Of a DNA stretch of 64,000 nucleotides, positions 26,444-35,913 are shown piece by piece. The stretch's first letter is position 1. Each line of letters starts with the position of its first letter. The stretch lies in the NCBI RefSeq assembly GCF_000802425.1, contig NZ_JRUD01000005.1, positions 19,477 to 83,476 of the forward strand. The letters run 5' to 3'. The DNA is from Pseudomonas flexibilis (GTDB taxonomy: Bacteria > Pseudomonadota > Gammaproteobacteria > Pseudomonadales > Pseudomonadaceae). The notes under the pieces were generated by a model, which ran no database searches, was not told the origin of the DNA, and saw nothing but the letters and a program-made list of their open reading frames with translations. The translations under genes and the position numbers were made by a program.

Positions 26444-27400
26444 TCATCCAAAGTGTTGGTAGCCACGGGCAGCGAGGGCCAACTCGCGTCCCTGCTCATC
26501 GTAGAGGTGCACGCCCTCGCCCGCTTCGACGCGACCGATGACAGCCATCTCCGGGAACTCGGTCTGCAAGGCAGCCCGTTCGCTCGCCGGCAGGGTGAAC
26601 GCCAGCCGGTAATCGTCGCCGCCGGACAGCGCACAGCGCAGCGCCTCGTCCGCAGGCAACAGCGCACGCAGCGCCGCCGACAGCGGCAGGTGTGCCCGCT
26701 CGATGCACAGCGCCACGCCGGAAGCCCGGGCGATATGCCCGCAGTCGGCCAGCAGGCCATCGGAGATGTCCAGTGCCGCCGTGGCGCGGCCGCGCAGCGC
26801 CTGGCCTAGGGCCAGTTGCGGCTGCGGCTGCCAGTAGCGCGCCAGCAGATATTCCGCCGCCCCGCCCTGGGTCGGCAGCTCGCCGAGCACCAGCGGCAGC
26901 GCGCCAGCGCCGTCACCCAGGCTGCCACCGACACACAGCAGGTCGCCGACCCGCGCACCGGAGCGCACCAACGCCAGCCCCTTGGGCACGCGGCCGAACA
27001 CCGTCATGCCGAGGGTCAGCGGGCCGCGCGTGGTATCGCCGCCCAGCAGGGTCATCCTGCACTGCGCGGCCATGCGCTGCAGGCCGTCGGCGAAGCGCCG
27101 CAACCAGGTTTCGTCGGCGTCCGGCAGGGTCAGGGCGAGGGTGAAGCCGATGGGCGTGGCGCCCATGGCGGCCAGGTCGCTGGTGGAAACCGCCAGGGCG
27201 CGCTGGCCGAGCAGGAAGGGATCGTGTTGCAGGGGAAAATGGCTGCCGGCCACCAGGGTGTCGGTGGACACCGCCAGTTGTTCGCCGGGCGGCAGTTCGA
27301 GCAGGGCACAGTCGTCGCCGATGCCCAGTGCCACGCCTTCGCCACCTTGCGCACAGGGCGCCGTGGCGAAGAAGCGGCGGATCAGCTCGAACTCACCCAC
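26444..27400 (-). CDS. thiL: Thiamine-monophosphate kinase
   Basis: This 318-residue kinase phosphorylates thiamine monophosphate to the active cofactor thiamine diphosphate. Nucleotide and metal sites are visible: GIGDDCALLELPPGEQLAVS near residue 26, VSTSDLAAMGATP near 71, LGGDTTRGPLTLGMTVFG near 118, and ALDISDGLLADCGHIA near 209. It begins with GTG four bases after the nusB stop. Linkage to riboflavin genes and nusB is common in Pseudomonas. Confidence 0.95.
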   Translation of the reverse strand: MGEFELIRRFFATAPCAQGGEGVALGIGDDCALLELPPGEQLAVSTDTLVAGSHFPLQHDPFLLGQRALAVSTSDLAAMGATPIGFTLALTLPDADETWLRRFADGLQRMAAQCRMTLLGGDTTRGPLTLGMTVFGRVPKGLALVRSGARVGDLLCVGGSLGDGAGALPLVLGELPTQGGAAEYLLARYWQPQPQLALGQALRGRATAALDISDGLLADCGHIARASGVALCIERAHLPLSAALRALLPADEALRCALSGGDDYRLAFTLPASERAALQTEFPEMAVIGRVEAGEGVHLYDEQGRELALAARGYQHFG

Positions 27401-27403
27401 GGA

Positions 27404-27892
27404 TCAGCGTTTGCCGGCCCGCAGCTCGGCGCTGCGCAGCTTCGGCGCCAGCTTGTCGAGCACCCCGTTGACGAACTTGTGGCCGTCGGTGGCGCCGAAG
27501 GTCTTGGCCAGCTCGATGCCCTCGTTGATCACCACGCGGTAGGGCACGTCGAGGCGCTGCTTCAGCTCATAGGTGGACAGGCGCAGGATGGCCAGCTCCA
27601 CCGGGTCCAGGTCGTCCATGGGACGGTCCAGGCACGGCGCGATCAGCTCGTCGATCTCGCCACGGTTGCTGAGCACGCCGTTGAGCAGTTCATGGAAATA
27701 GGCACCGTCGACGCCCACGAAGGCGTTGTCGACGCGGAACTGGGCTTCGATCTCGTGCGGAGCCTGGCGCGCCATGTGCCACTGGTAGAGGGCCTGCATG
27801 CCCAGGGCGCGCGCCGCGCGGCGCGCGCCACCCTTGGTCGGCTTGCCGGCCGGCTGCGGGGCGTCCTGACTGTCGTCGTGGTGCAGGCTCAC
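27404..27892 (-). CDS. nusB: Transcription antitermination factor NusB
   Basis: This 162-residue RNA-binding protein acts with NusE (S10) at boxA in rRNA antitermination. Family segments are [19 protein letters not shown] near residue 22, [17 protein letters not shown] near 95, and [20 protein letters not shown] near 117. The first 20 residues are an extra His/Gln/Pro-rich tail. The start GTG overlaps the ribH stop (GTGA), so the true N-terminus fits the coupling. Confidence 0.95.
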   Translation of the reverse strand: MSLHHDDSQDAPQPAGKPTKGGARRAARALGMQALYQWHMARQAPHEIEAQFRVDNAFVGVDGAYFHELLNGVLSNRGEIDELIAPCLDRPMDDLDPVELAILRLSTYELKQRLDVPYRVVINEGIELAKTFGATDGHKFVNGVLDKLAPKLRSAELRAGKR

Positions 27893-28365
27893 TTGACCTC
27901 CAGGGCGGTCAGCAGGCTGACCATTTCCAGTGCGGACAGGGCTGCTTCGCCGCCCTTGTTGCCCGCCTTGGTGCCGGAGCGCTCGATGGCCTGCTCGATG
28001 GAATCGACGGTCAGCACGCCGAAGGCGACCGGCACACCGTATTCCATGGACACCTGGGCCAGGCCCTTGGTGCATTCGCCGGCCACGTATTCGAAGTGCG
28101 GGGTGCCGCCACGGATCACCGCGCCGAGGGCGATGATGGCCGCAAATTCGTCACGCTGAGCGACCTTCTGGGCCACCAGCGGCAGTTCGAAGGCGCCCGG
28201 TGCGCGGATGATGGTGATGTTGTCTTCGCTCACGCCGTGGCGAACCAGGGTGTCGATGGCGCCGCTTACCAGGCTTTCGACGACGAAGCTGTTGAAACGG
28301 CCTACCACGAGGGCGAACTTGCCCTGGGGTGCAACGAAGGTGCCTTCGATGGTCTTGAGGGTCAT
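27889..28365 (-). CDS. ribH: 6,7-dimethyl-8-ribityllumazine synthase
   Basis: This 158-residue enzyme forms ribityllumazine from the RibD product and dihydroxybutanone phosphate and assembles into capsid-like oligomers. Motifs are [17 protein letters not shown] near residue 20, [13 protein letters not shown] near 54, [16 protein letters not shown] near 79 with the catalytic His, and [17 protein letters not shown] near 114. It lies behind a likely intrinsic terminator that follows ribBA, and overlaps nusB. Confidence 0.96.
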   Translation of the reverse strand: MTLKTIEGTFVAPQGKFALVVGRFNSFVVESLVSGAIDTLVRHGVSEDNITIIRAPGAFELPLVAQKVAQRDEFAAIIALGAVIRGGTPHFEYVAGECTKGLAQVSMEYGVPVAFGVLTVDSIEQAIERSGTKAGNKGGEAALSALEMVSLLTALEVK

Positions 28366-28383
28366 GAAAAGGGTCTCTTTCGA

Positions 28384-28416
28384 AAAAGAACAAAGGCGCC
28401 GCGATCCTGCGGCGCC
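28384..28416 (-). terminator. Likely intrinsic terminator or attenuator between ribBA and ribH
   Basis: On the minus strand ggcgccgc pairs exactly with gcggcgcc (28395-28402 with 28409-28416). A T-rich run, tttgttcttttt, follows directly. It starts eight bases after the ribBA stop, inside the operon, so it probably causes partial termination. Confidence 0.55.
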
Positions 28417-28423
28417 CTGAGCA

Positions 28424-29503
28424 TCATTCTGCGGCGACGTATTCTACAACTTCCAGGTCGAAACCGGATATCGCGTTGAACTTCATCGGCGCGCTCATCA
28501 GGCGCATCTGACGAACGCCCAGGTCGCGCAGGATCTGCGAGCCGGCACCGACGGTGCTGTACATCGCCGGGCTCGCCGCCTGGGTGCGGCTGAGCTGCGC
28601 CAGCAGCTCCTGGCCACTGAACGGTTTACCAAGCAGCAGCACCACGCCCTTGCCGGCACCGGCCACCTCGGCCATGGCCGCACGCAGGCTCCAGCGGCCG
28701 GGCACCTTGACCTGCAACAGGTCGCGCAGCGGCTCCATGTTGTGCACGCGCACCAGCGTCGGCACTTCCGGAGTGATGTCACCCATGATCAGCGCCATGT
28801 GCACGTCGTTTTCCACGCTGTCGCGGTAGGTGACCAGCTTGAACTGGCCCAGCTCGGTGTCCAGCGGCTGTTCGGAAATCCGCTCCACGGTGCGCTCGTG
28901 GATCATGCGGTAGTGGATCAGGTCGGCGATGGTGCCGATCTTCAGGCCATGCTGTTCGGCGAACACTTCGAGTTCCGGACGGCGGGCCATGGTGCCGTCG
29001 TCATTCATGATCTCGCAGATCACGCCGCTGGCATCGAAGCCGGCCAGGCGCGCCAGGTCGGTGGCCGCCTCGGTATGCCCGGCACGCGCCAGCACGCCGC
29101 CAGGCTGCGCCATCAGCGGGAAGATGTGCCCGGGGCTGACGATGTCCTCGGCCTTGGCCTCGCGGGCGGCGGCGACCTGCACGGTGCGTGCGCGGTCGGC
29201 GGCAGAGATGCCGGTGGTCACGCCTTCAGCCGCCTCGATGGAGACGGTGAACTTGGTGCCGAAGCCCGAGCCGTTGCGCGGCGCCATCAGCGGCAGGTTG
29301 AGGCGCTCGCAGCGCTCCTTGCTCATCGGCATGCAGATCAGGCCGCGGGCATGGCGGGCCATGAAGTTGATGTGTTCAGCCTGGCAGCACTCGGCGGCCA
29401 TGATGATGTCGCCTTCGTTTTCGCGGTCTTCGTCATCCATGAGGATGACCATCTTGCCCGCGCGGATGTCGGCAATGATTTCTTCGATCGTGTTGAGAGC
29501 CAT
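28424..29503 (-). CDS. ribBA: 3,4-dihydroxy-2-butanone-4-phosphate synthase with degenerate GTP cyclohydrolase II domain
   Basis: This 359-residue protein starts with a complete DHBP synthase domain (residues 1 to about 200): [20 protein letters not shown] near 19, and the [16 protein letters not shown] region near 141. It converts ribulose 5-phosphate to the four-carbon riboflavin precursor. The C-terminal half aligns with GTP cyclohydrolase II but lacks the zinc cysteines: [14 protein letters not shown] stands where HSECLTGD…RCDCG belongs. Thus only the RibB activity is expected. The separate ribA at 23681-24295 supplies the other. Confidence 0.94.
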   Translation of the reverse strand: MALNTIEEIIADIRAGKMVILMDDEDRENEGDIIMAAECCQAEHINFMARHARGLICMPMSKERCERLNLPLMAPRNGSGFGTKFTVSIEAAEGVTTGISAADRARTVQVAAAREAKAEDIVSPGHIFPLMAQPGGVLARAGHTEAATDLARLAGFDASGVICEIMNDDGTMARRPELEVFAEQHGLKIGTIADLIHYRMIHERTVERISEQPLDTELGQFKLVTYRDSVENDVHMALIMGDITPEVPTLVRVHNMEPLRDLLQVKVPGRWSLRAAMAEVAGAGKGVVLLLGKPFSGQELLAQLSRTQAASPAMYSTVGAGSQILRDLGVRQMRLMSAPMKFNAISGFDLEVVEYVAAE

Positions 29504-29515
29504 CGGGCCCGCTCC

Positions 29516-30178
29516 TTACTTGGTCAGGTAGCCGTGCGCGGCCAGAAAGCTTTCGGTGATGCCGGTGCGGGTCGGCTCGGCAGCCTTGTCACCCAGCAGC
29601 AGGCGTTCCAGGTAACGGGCCAGCAGGTCCACTTCCAGGTTCACGCGGCGACCGGCGCGGTAGTCGGCCATGATGGTCTCGGCCAGGGTGTGCGGCACGA
29701 TGGTCAGCTCGAAGTCGGCGCCGTCGACGCCGTTCACCGTCAGGCTGGTGCCGTCCACGGTGATCGAGCCCTTGAGGGCGATGTACCTGGCCAGCTCGCG
29801 CGGCGCGCGGATGCGAAATTGCACGGCGCGGGCGTTGTCTTCGCGGCTGATGATCTCGCCCACGCCGTCGACGTGGCCGCTGACCAGGTGGCCACCCAGG
29901 CGGCTGGTAGGCGTCAGGGCCTTTTCCAGATTGACCCGACTGCCGGATTTTAGGTCGGCAAAGCCGGTGCGGGCCAGGGTCTCGCGACTGACGTCGGCCC
30001 AGAATCCGTCGCCGGGGAGCTGCACGGCGGTCAGGCACACGCCGTTGACGGCAATGCTGTCGCCGAGCTTGACGTCGCCCAGATCGAGCTTGCCGGTCTT
30101 CACATAGACACGGACGTCGCCACCCTTGGGGGTGATGCTCTGGATAGTGCCGATGGCTTCGATTATGCCGGTGAACAT
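29516..30178 (-). CDS. ribE: Riboflavin synthase, alpha chain
   Basis: This 220-residue enzyme dismutates two lumazine molecules to riboflavin. The protein is two homologous lumazine-binding halves, starting MFTGIIEAIGTI and near residue 100 (GHLVSGHVDGVGEI). GDSIAVNGVCLTA near 40 and KGSITVDGTSLTVNGV near 137 are the matching ligand loops. The start ATG has gggagg upstream and follows the FMN riboswitch, making ribE the first gene under FMN control. Confidence 0.95.
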   Translation of the reverse strand: MFTGIIEAIGTIQSITPKGGDVRVYVKTGKLDLGDVKLGDSIAVNGVCLTAVQLPGDGFWADVSRETLARTGFADLKSGSRVNLEKALTPTSRLGGHLVSGHVDGVGEIISREDNARAVQFRIRAPRELARYIALKGSITVDGTSLTVNGVDGADFELTIVPHTLAETIMADYRAGRRVNLEVDLLARYLERLLLGDKAAEPTRTGITESFLAAHGYLTK

Positions 30179-30223
30179 GTCGCCTCCCGGCCGGAGCAAA
30201 GAACGCACTGCATGGAACGAACT

Positions 30224-30245
30224 CCTGTTTTCGTGGAAAAACAGG
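30224..30245 (-). promoter_or_regulatory. Hairpin in the ribE leader
   Basis: cctgtttt (minus strand) pairs exactly with aaaacagg across a 6-base loop, between the FMN aptamer and the ribE ribosome-binding site. It may be part of the riboswitch expression platform. No strong T run follows it. Confidence 0.4.
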
Positions 30246-30308
30246 GCGCTGCTGATCGAAGGGGAAACGGACGCGCGCACGGACCGCACGCGTCGAGGCG
30301 TCCCGCTC

Positions 30309-30442
<134 letters not shown>

Positions 30443-30538
30443 TTGGATCGGAGGGCCGATCCGCCGGCGTTTTTACCACAAATGGCTGCGGCATGCAGCC
30501 ACAGGGGGAGTAGGGGCTTTGCGAGGGTCGTGTCAGTC

Positions 30539-30615
30539 CGTAGGGTGGTCAACGCGCCGCGTTGGCCACCATGGGGGTTGGGTGCACCGCCGGCGGCGGC
30601 CAGATAAAGCGCTGA
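30539..30615. repeat. Intergenic repeat (GTAGGGTGG…CCGCCCTACG)
   Basis: Arms cgtagggtggtcaacgcgcc and agcgctgaccgccctacg are inverted relative to each other. The right arm resembles the repeat at the window start, and the family matches 15196 and 25774. It lies directly after the ribD stop. Confidence 0.6.
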
Positions 30616-30620
30616 CCGCC

Positions 30621-31718
30621 CTACGCAGGTACCGCGATGATTCGCCAGTCATCGCCCACCGCGCGAATCTCGCGGATGTGCAGCTCCGGCACCTCGGCCA
30701 TGCGCTGCAGCGGCCAGTCCAGCAAGGGCCGCGCGCTGGAACCGAGGAACTTGCCGGCCATGAAGATCTGGAACTCGTCCACCAGGCCCTGTTGTGCGAA
30801 GGCGCCCGCCAGACGCGGACCGGCCTCGATCAGCACCTCGTTGGCACCGCGCCCAGCGAGCGTGCGCAGCAACGCCGCCAGGTCCACGTGTTCGCCCTCG
30901 CCCGGCAACGCCAGGCACTCATGCCCAGCCGCGACGTAATCCACCGGGGTATCCAGCGCGGTGACCACCAGCGCCGGACCCGCCTGGAAGAATGGCGCCG
31001 ACAGCGGCACGCGGCCCCGGCCATCCACCAGCACGCGCAGCGGTGGGCGACCCAGCGCCAGCGCGGCCTGCTCGGGCGAAACGCCCAGCTCGTCGCTGCG
31101 CACGGTCAACCGCGCAGCGTCCATCAATACGGTATCGGCGCCGGTGATCACCACACTGGAGCGCGCGCGCAGCCGCTGCACGGCAGCGCGCGCCGCCGGC
31201 CCGGTGATCCACTGGCTTTCGCCGCTGGCCATGGCGGTACGGCCGTCCAGGCTCATGGCCAGTTTCACCCGCACATGGGGCAGGCCGCTTTCCATGCGCT
31301 TGATAAAGCCCACGTTCAGCTCGCGGGCTTCCGCTTCGAGCACGCCGGAGCAGACCTCTATGCCCACGCTGCGCAGCCGCTCCAGGCCGCGTCCCGCCAC
31401 CTGCGGATTGGGATCCTGCATGGCGGCCACCACCCGGGCGACGCCGGCCTGGACCAGTGCTTCGGCGCAGGGCGGCGTACGACCGAAGTGGCTGCACGGC
31501 TCCAGCGTCACGTAGGCGGTGGAGCCACGCGCCAGCTCGCCCGCCTGGCGCAGGGCGTGCACTTCGGCGTGCGGTTCGCCGGCACGCACGTGCCAGCCTT
31601 CGCCGACGATGCGGCCGTCCCGCATGATGACGCAGCCGACCCGGGGATTGGGGTGGGTGGAATACAAGCCCTGCCGCGCCAGCTCCAGGGCCCGCGCCAT
31701 ATAACCCTGATCGTTCAT
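30621..31718 (-). CDS. ribD: Bifunctional diaminohydroxyphosphoribosylaminopyrimidine deaminase/reductase RibD
   Basis: This 365-residue enzyme deaminates and then reduces the RibA product. The N-terminal deaminase has the zinc motif [11 protein letters not shown] near residue 50 and [15 protein letters not shown] near 74. The C-terminal reductase starts near 146 ([20 protein letters not shown]) and contains [16 protein letters not shown] near 290. It overlaps the nrdR stop by four bases, forming an nrdR–ribD pair. It is separated from ribE by the FMN riboswitch. Confidence 0.96.
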   Translation of the reverse strand: MNDQGYMARALELARQGLYSTHPNPRVGCVIMRDGRIVGEGWHVRAGEPHAEVHALRQAGELARGSTAYVTLEPCSHFGRTPPCAEALVQAGVARVVAAMQDPNPQVAGRGLERLRSVGIEVCSGVLEAEARELNVGFIKRMESGLPHVRVKLAMSLDGRTAMASGESQWITGPAARAAVQRLRARSSVVITGADTVLMDAARLTVRSDELGVSPEQAALALGRPPLRVLVDGRGRVPLSAPFFQAGPALVVTALDTPVDYVAAGHECLALPGEGEHVDLAALLRTLAGRGANEVLIEAGPRLAGAFAQQGLVDEFQIFMAGKFLGSSARPLLDWPLQRMAEVPELHIREIRAVGDDWRIIAVPA

Positions 31719-32179
31719 TGCCGGGCCGGCTCGCGGGACAGGCGCTCGATTTCCTCACGAAATTCGTTGAGGTCCTGAAAGCGTCGATACACCGAGGCGA
31801 AACGGATGTAGGCGATCTCGTCGAGTTTGCGCAGCTCGTCCATCACCAGCTCGCCCACCATCAACGCCTTGACCTCGCGCTCGCCGCTGGCGCGCAGCTT
31901 GTGCTTGATATGGACGATGGATTCTTCCAGGCGCTCGACGCTGACCGGGCGCTTTTCCAGCGCGCGCTGCATGCCGGCGCGCAGCTTTTCCTCGTCGAAC
32001 GGCTGGCGACTGCCGTCCTGCTTGATGACCCGAGGCAGGACCAGTTCGGCAGTCTCGAACGTCGTGAAGCGGTCACCGCAGGCCAGGCATTCGCGCCGGC
32101 GGCGCACCTGGTCGCCCTCGGCGACCAGGCGCGAGTCGATAACCTTGGTGTCGTGGGCACCACAGAAGGGACAGTGCAT
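31715..32179 (-). CDS. nrdR: Transcriptional repressor NrdR
   Basis: This 154-residue regulator senses ATP/dATP and represses ribonucleotide reductase genes. The zinc ribbon is formed by CPFC at residues 3-6 and CLAC at 31-34. The ATP-cone follows from about residue 46 ([21 protein letters not shown]). [17 protein letters not shown] near 124 is the typical end. Length matches the family. Its start was set at the zinc ribbon, as expected. Coupling to ribD is common in proteobacteria. Confidence 0.96.
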   Translation of the reverse strand: MHCPFCGAHDTKVIDSRLVAEGDQVRRRRECLACGDRFTTFETAELVLPRVIKQDGSRQPFDEEKLRAGMQRALEKRPVSVERLEESIVHIKHKLRASGEREVKALMVGELVMDELRKLDEIAYIRFASVYRRFQDLNEFREEIERLSREPARQ

Positions 32180-32294
32180 GGGAAGCGCCCGTATGGCTGG
32201 GAAGTGCGGCCATGGTACTCGATAGCCTGGGCGAGACAAATTGCACCGCTTTGCGCTATACAGGCGCGCCCTTGATCCATCGAGCGCTGTTGCC

Positions 32295-32966
32295 ATGTTG
32301 CTGCCCGCCTCCCTGCAAACCGCCCTCGATTCCCTGCTAGGGGATGCCCGCCTGACCGCCACGCGGCTACCCGGCACGGACCTGTCCCTGTGGCTGATCG
32401 ACCCGGCCAACATGGAGCGCGCCTTCAGCCCCGAGGAAACCCGGCGCATTCTCGAGGAGCCGCCCTACTGGTGCTTCTGCTGGGCCAGCGGCCTGGTGCT
32501 GGCGCGCTGGCTGGCCGAGCGCCCGGAGTGGGTACGCGGCAAGCGCGTGCTGGATTTTGGCGCCGGCTCCGGCGTGGCGGCGATCGCCGCCGCAAAAGCC
32601 GGCGCCGCCGAGGTGGTGGCCTGCGACCTGGATCCACTGGCGCTGGAGGCCTGCCGCGCCAACGCGGCGCTCAACGGCGTGACCCTGGGCTATTCGGCGG
32701 ACTTCTTCGCCGAGGAAGACCGCTTTGATCTGATCATCGTCGCCGACGTGCTGTACGACCGCGCCAACCTGCCGCTGCTCGACGCCTTTCTCAGCCGTGG
32801 GCAAGAGGCACTGGTGGCCGACTCGCGGGTAAAGGATTTCCAGCATCCGCTGTATCGCCACCTCGGCCAGGAGGACGCCTGCACCTGGCCGGACCTGGCG
32901 GAGCCGGCGGAATTCCGACACGTGAATCTGTATCACGCCCAGCGCAACGAAAACGCCCCGCATTGA
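32295..32966 (+). CDS. SAM-dependent methyltransferase (ETFB lysine methyltransferase-like)
   Basis: This 223-residue class I methyltransferase has the SAM loop [20 protein letters not shown] near residue 86 and motif [20 protein letters not shown] near 140. The segment [20 protein letters not shown] near 55, ahead of the SAM site, resembles the METTL20/ETFB-KMT group, which methylates lysines of the electron-transfer flavoprotein beta subunit. That substrate is only suggested by similarity. It diverges from nrdR. Its stop codon lies in the loop of a terminator hairpin. Confidence 0.75.
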   Translation: MLLPASLQTALDSLLGDARLTATRLPGTDLSLWLIDPANMERAFSPEETRRILEEPPYWCFCWASGLVLARWLAERPEWVRGKRVLDFGAGSGVAAIAAAKAGAAEVVACDLDPLALEACRANAALNGVTLGYSADFFAEEDRFDLIIVADVLYDRANLPLLDAFLSRGQEALVADSRVKDFQHPLYRHLGQEDACTWPDLAEPAEFRHVNLYHAQRNENAPH

Positions 32967-32978
32967 GCGGGGCCTTTT
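32954..32978. terminator. Bidirectional intrinsic terminator
   Basis: gccccgc and gcggggc (32955-32961 with 32967-32973) flank the loop attga, with tttt on one side and aaa on the other. It sits between two convergent genes and can serve both. The TGA stop of the methyltransferase lies in the loop. Confidence 0.8.
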
Positions 32979-32997
32979 CATGCAGCGCACGTTCGGC

Positions 32998-34239
32998 TTA
33001 GAAGGTCAGGCCGACGTTCATCCGTGCGCCATCGAACTCTTCCTTGTCGTGGCTCTGATAGCTGGCACCCACGAAGAACTGGGTGTTGGTGGAAGCCCAG
33101 GCCGACCAGCCGAAGTTGACGCCGTATTCCCTTACCTGTTCGGAATAGAGCGCATCGCCCGAGTAGCGGGTGTCGCGCACGAACACCTGGGTCGCCAGCT
33201 TCCACGGCAGGGCGATGTGCCAGGCCAGCCCGTTGGTCATGGCCTTGTTGCTCAGGTCGTAATCGATCGCGTAGGTCACCGGATCTACATCGTCGTCGTC
33301 CTCGTATTCGAGGCGCTCACTGTCGATCTTCGCCATGCTGTTGCTCAGGGTGAATTCCTGGCCGAACAACGAGAAGTCGTAGCGGGTGGTCAGCGACAGC
33401 GCACGCAGCACGCCCACGCTGAGGATTTCAGCGGAACCGGCGACGCCGTAGTCAATGGCCGGCGTAATCTCCAGGCCATCGATCAGCGGAATGGTCCAGC
33501 CGAAGCCCAGCTGCAGGCTGTAGCTCTTGGCATCTTCGTTGATGGTGGTGTAGCTCATCGGCAGGCGGAACTGCAGACGGTGGCCGGGGAACCAATCCAG
33601 CTTGAAGGTGTAGGCCAGCGGCAGTTGATAGTTGACCACGTCCTGGTTATCCAGGGTGGTGTAGCTGCTTTGGCGCAGGCCGATATCCCACTGGTTGTCG
33701 ATATTCTGGCGATCGGTGCCGGTGATCGAGCTGTTGGTCAGGAAATAGATGTTGTCGACCATGGTCGACATCAGGCTGCTGGGGTTACCGGCAACCGGGT
33801 CGAAACTGGTGGATGCGGCGGCGGCCTTGTTGATCTGGGTGAGAATCTCGTTCTCGCCTTTCTCGACCAGAAAGTCCTTGAGTTGGTCGAGGGCATCGTC
33901 GCCTTGCGGGTCGTCAGTGAATTCCTGGTAGATCCCCAGGCTGGGAATGTCCAGGATCAGCTTGTTGCCTTGCTGGTAGGTCAGTTGAATGGGCACGCCG
34001 CGGAACTTGATGTCGGCGATGGCGGTGTCAGTAGTCTCGTTGAAGCCGCTCTGACCCCACTTGTCGATAATGAAATCGATGTCGACGACATCGATGGCCT
34101 CCTCGGCATCGTTGAAACTGAAGTTCTCCGTGACCAGCGTGCCGTTGTTATTCCAAGACAAAGTGACATCGAACAACTTTGCCTGCGCAGGCGTAGCCGC
34201 CAGCGCAATGGCCGAAGCCAGCACTACTTTACGAAACAT
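32998..34239 (-). CDS. Outer-membrane beta-barrel protein of unknown function
   Basis: This 413-residue protein has a signal peptide ending TPAQA. An N-terminal domain of about 170 residues is rich in Asp and Asn (LSWNNNGTLVTENFSFNDAE). The C-terminal half shows alternating beta-strand patterns (YQLPLAYTFKLDWFPGHRLQ) and ends in Phe, as is typical for outer-membrane insertion. An acidic loop YEDDDDVDPV lies near residue 315 and could bind cations. The ATG follows a strong gggggagg site. No named family was recognised. Confidence 0.7.
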   Translation of the reverse strand: MFRKVVLASAIALAATPAQAKLFDVTLSWNNNGTLVTENFSFNDAEEAIDVVDIDFIIDKWGQSGFNETTDTAIADIKFRGVPIQLTYQQGNKLILDIPSLGIYQEFTDDPQGDDALDQLKDFLVEKGENEILTQINKAAAASTSFDPVAGNPSSLMSTMVDNIYFLTNSSITGTDRQNIDNQWDIGLRQSSYTTLDNQDVVNYQLPLAYTFKLDWFPGHRLQFRLPMSYTTINEDAKSYSLQLGFGWTIPLIDGLEITPAIDYGVAGSAEILSVGVLRALSLTTRYDFSLFGQEFTLSNSMAKIDSERLEYEDDDDVDPVTYAIDYDLSNKAMTNGLAWHIALPWKLATQVFVRDTRYSGDALYSEQVREYGVNFGWSAWASTNTQFFVGASYQSHDKEEFDGARMNVGLTF

Positions 34240-34493
34240 GGTTTTCCTCCCCCGTTGATAATCCCTGCTCCGGCGTTGGCAGATTCCGTTCGGCAGGGTG
34301 CCATTATTTTGCCTTTATTCCCGAATGCCGGCTAGAAGCGGTCTACGGGAATCTGTCAAGACCGGCACGGTAAGCAAATGTCGCGCCGCCCGATCGAATG
34401 CCTTCAAACCGTTCGTCTGGATAAGCGGCTGGCTTTCCGCCGGCGGCGGGCCGTCTTACCATTCCACCCAACGCACATCCCCCGAGAGAGCCC

Positions 34494-35366
34494 ATGAGCG
34501 CGACTCCGTACATCTTCGATGCCACCGATGCCAGCTTCGAGCAACTGGTAATCGAGAACTCCTTTCACAAACCGGTGCTGGTGGACTTCTGGGCTGAATG
34601 GTGTTCGCCCTGCAAGGCGCTGATGCCGGTGCTGGCGAAGATCGCCGAGGACTACCAGGGCGAGCTGCTGCTGGCCAAGGTGAATTGCGATATCGAACAG
34701 GGCGTGGTGATGCGCCTGGGCATTCGCAGCCTGCCGACCGTGGTGCTGTTCAAGGACGGCCAGCCGGTGGACGGTTTCGCCGGCGCGCAGCCGGAATCGG
34801 CCATCCGTGCCATGCTCGAGCCCCACGTGCAGCTGCCGGCCGCTCCCGAGGCCGATCTGCTGGACAGCGCCCGGGCGGCCTTTGCCGAGGGCCGCATCGG
34901 CGAAGCGGAAGCGCTGCTCAAGCAACTGCTTAGCGAGGACAATCAGAACGCACCGGCGCTGATCCTGTATGCCCGCTGCCTGGCCGAGCGCGGCGAGCTG
35001 GGCGAGGCCGAGACGGTGCTCAACGCCGTCCCGGCCGGCGACGACCACAAGCAGGCCCTGGCCGGCGCCCGCGCCCAGCTGACCTTCCTGCGCCAGGCAG
35101 CCGACCTGCCGGAGGTCGCCTTGCTCAAGTCACGCCTGGCACGGGATGCCAGCGACGACGAGGCGGCCTACCAACTGGCCGTCCAGCAACTGGCCCGCCA
35201 GCAGTACGAGCCGGCGCTCGACGGATTGCTGACGTTGTTCATGCGCAGCCGACACTATGCCGATGGCCTGCCGCACAAGACCCTGTTGCAGGTATTCGAC
35301 CTGCTGGGCAGCGATCACCCGCTGGTGACCCAGTACCGCCGCCGCTTGTATCAGGCGCTGTACTGA
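34494..35366 (+). CDS. cnoX: Thioredoxin-domain chaperedoxin CnoX (YbbN)
   Basis: This 290-residue protein has an N-terminal thioredoxin domain with a canonical WCSPCK motif near residue 37 and IRSLPTVVLFKDGQPV near 76. A TPR-like helical region runs from about residue 120 to the end. This layout is that of CnoX/YbbN, which protects substrates from aggregation and mixed-disulfide damage and hands them to GroEL/DnaK. E. coli YbbN lacks one Cys; here CxxC is complete, so oxidoreductase activity is possible. The 254-base upstream gap, shared with the divergent outer-membrane gene, shows no clear element. Confidence 0.9.
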   Translation: MSATPYIFDATDASFEQLVIENSFHKPVLVDFWAEWCSPCKALMPVLAKIAEDYQGELLLAKVNCDIEQGVVMRLGIRSLPTVVLFKDGQPVDGFAGAQPESAIRAMLEPHVQLPAAPEADLLDSARAAFAEGRIGEAEALLKQLLSEDNQNAPALILYARCLAERGELGEAETVLNAVPAGDDHKQALAGARAQLTFLRQAADLPEVALLKSRLARDASDDEAAYQLAVQQLARQQYEPALDGLLTLFMRSRHYADGLPHKTLLQVFDLLGSDHPLVTQYRRRLYQALY

Positions 35367-35431
35367 GGCGCTGGGCGATTCGGAAGGAGCTGCAGCCATG
35401 ACGCGCGGTACCACCAACGCCACACCGCGCC

Positions 35432-35767
35432 TCAGCCGACCCAGCGATAAAGAGGCGCACCGCCCACCGGTTCGACTTTCACCTGGGCGCAGTGGCGCAA
35501 ACGCACCAGCAGCCGCTTGCCGGCCTGGGGGCTGCCGGCAAGCGCGGCCAGTTGATCCAGCAACTGCGGCCCGGAGAGCTCCCCGGCTTGGCGTAACAGC
35601 GCACGGGCTCCCTCCCAGTGCCCATCCCAAGCGTCGACGACCGGCTTCGGCGCGGTGCTCGGAGCGGTTTGCGCAGCGGCGTCACGCAGGTTCTGCCAAT
35701 CCTCGCTGCCCAGTTCGATCTCCAGCTCCACGGGGAGGTCGCCGATGCGACCGCGTACTCGAATCAT
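35432..35767 (-). CDS. Small conserved cytoplasmic protein
   Basis: This 111-residue protein has no recognised function. It starts MIRVRGRIGDLPVELEIELG, a beta-rich segment, then a helical part with WQNLRDAAAQ and DAWDGHWEGARALLRQAGEL, and ends with VKVEPVGGAPLYRWVG. No signal or membrane segment is present. The ATG used has aagga eight bases upstream. A longer version starting at 35893 would run across the divergent zinc-operon promoter and is less likely. Confidence 0.6.
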   Translation of the reverse strand: MIRVRGRIGDLPVELEIELGSEDWQNLRDAAAQTAPSTAPKPVVDAWDGHWEGARALLRQAGELSGPQLLDQLAALAGSPQAGKRLLVRLRHCAQVKVEPVGGAPLYRWVG

Positions 35768-35832
35768 GCCTGTGTCCTTGAATGTCAGCCGTGCTTCAAA
35801 CGCGACCTGCGAAGCGGTGGTCAGCACAGCGG

Positions 35833-35860
35833 GAAATTGGTTATAAGGTAACAAGAATTC
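35833..35860. promoter_or_regulatory. Zur-like operator
   Basis: The core ggttataaggtaaca (35839-35853) matches 12 of the 14 defined positions of the TGTTATA-n-TATAACA Zur core and has the dyad GTTA-N5-TAAC. It is flanked by gaaatt and agaattc, also as in Zur boxes. It lies about 55 bases before the ZrgA-type gene. This predicts repression when zinc is plentiful. Confidence 0.6.
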
Positions 35861-35913
35861 CGTAAACGCCAGCAGTGCTGGCATCGTCTGCACATTCCGT
35901 TCTGGGAGGTTTC

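Noticed and set aside
35398..35781. Plus-strand open frame with an excellent Shine–Dalgarno (aaggag) after cnoX
   Set aside because: The product is an Arg/Pro/Ala-rich sequence antisense to the better supported 111-residue gene. The SD match is probably chance, though a short leader peptide cannot be excluded.
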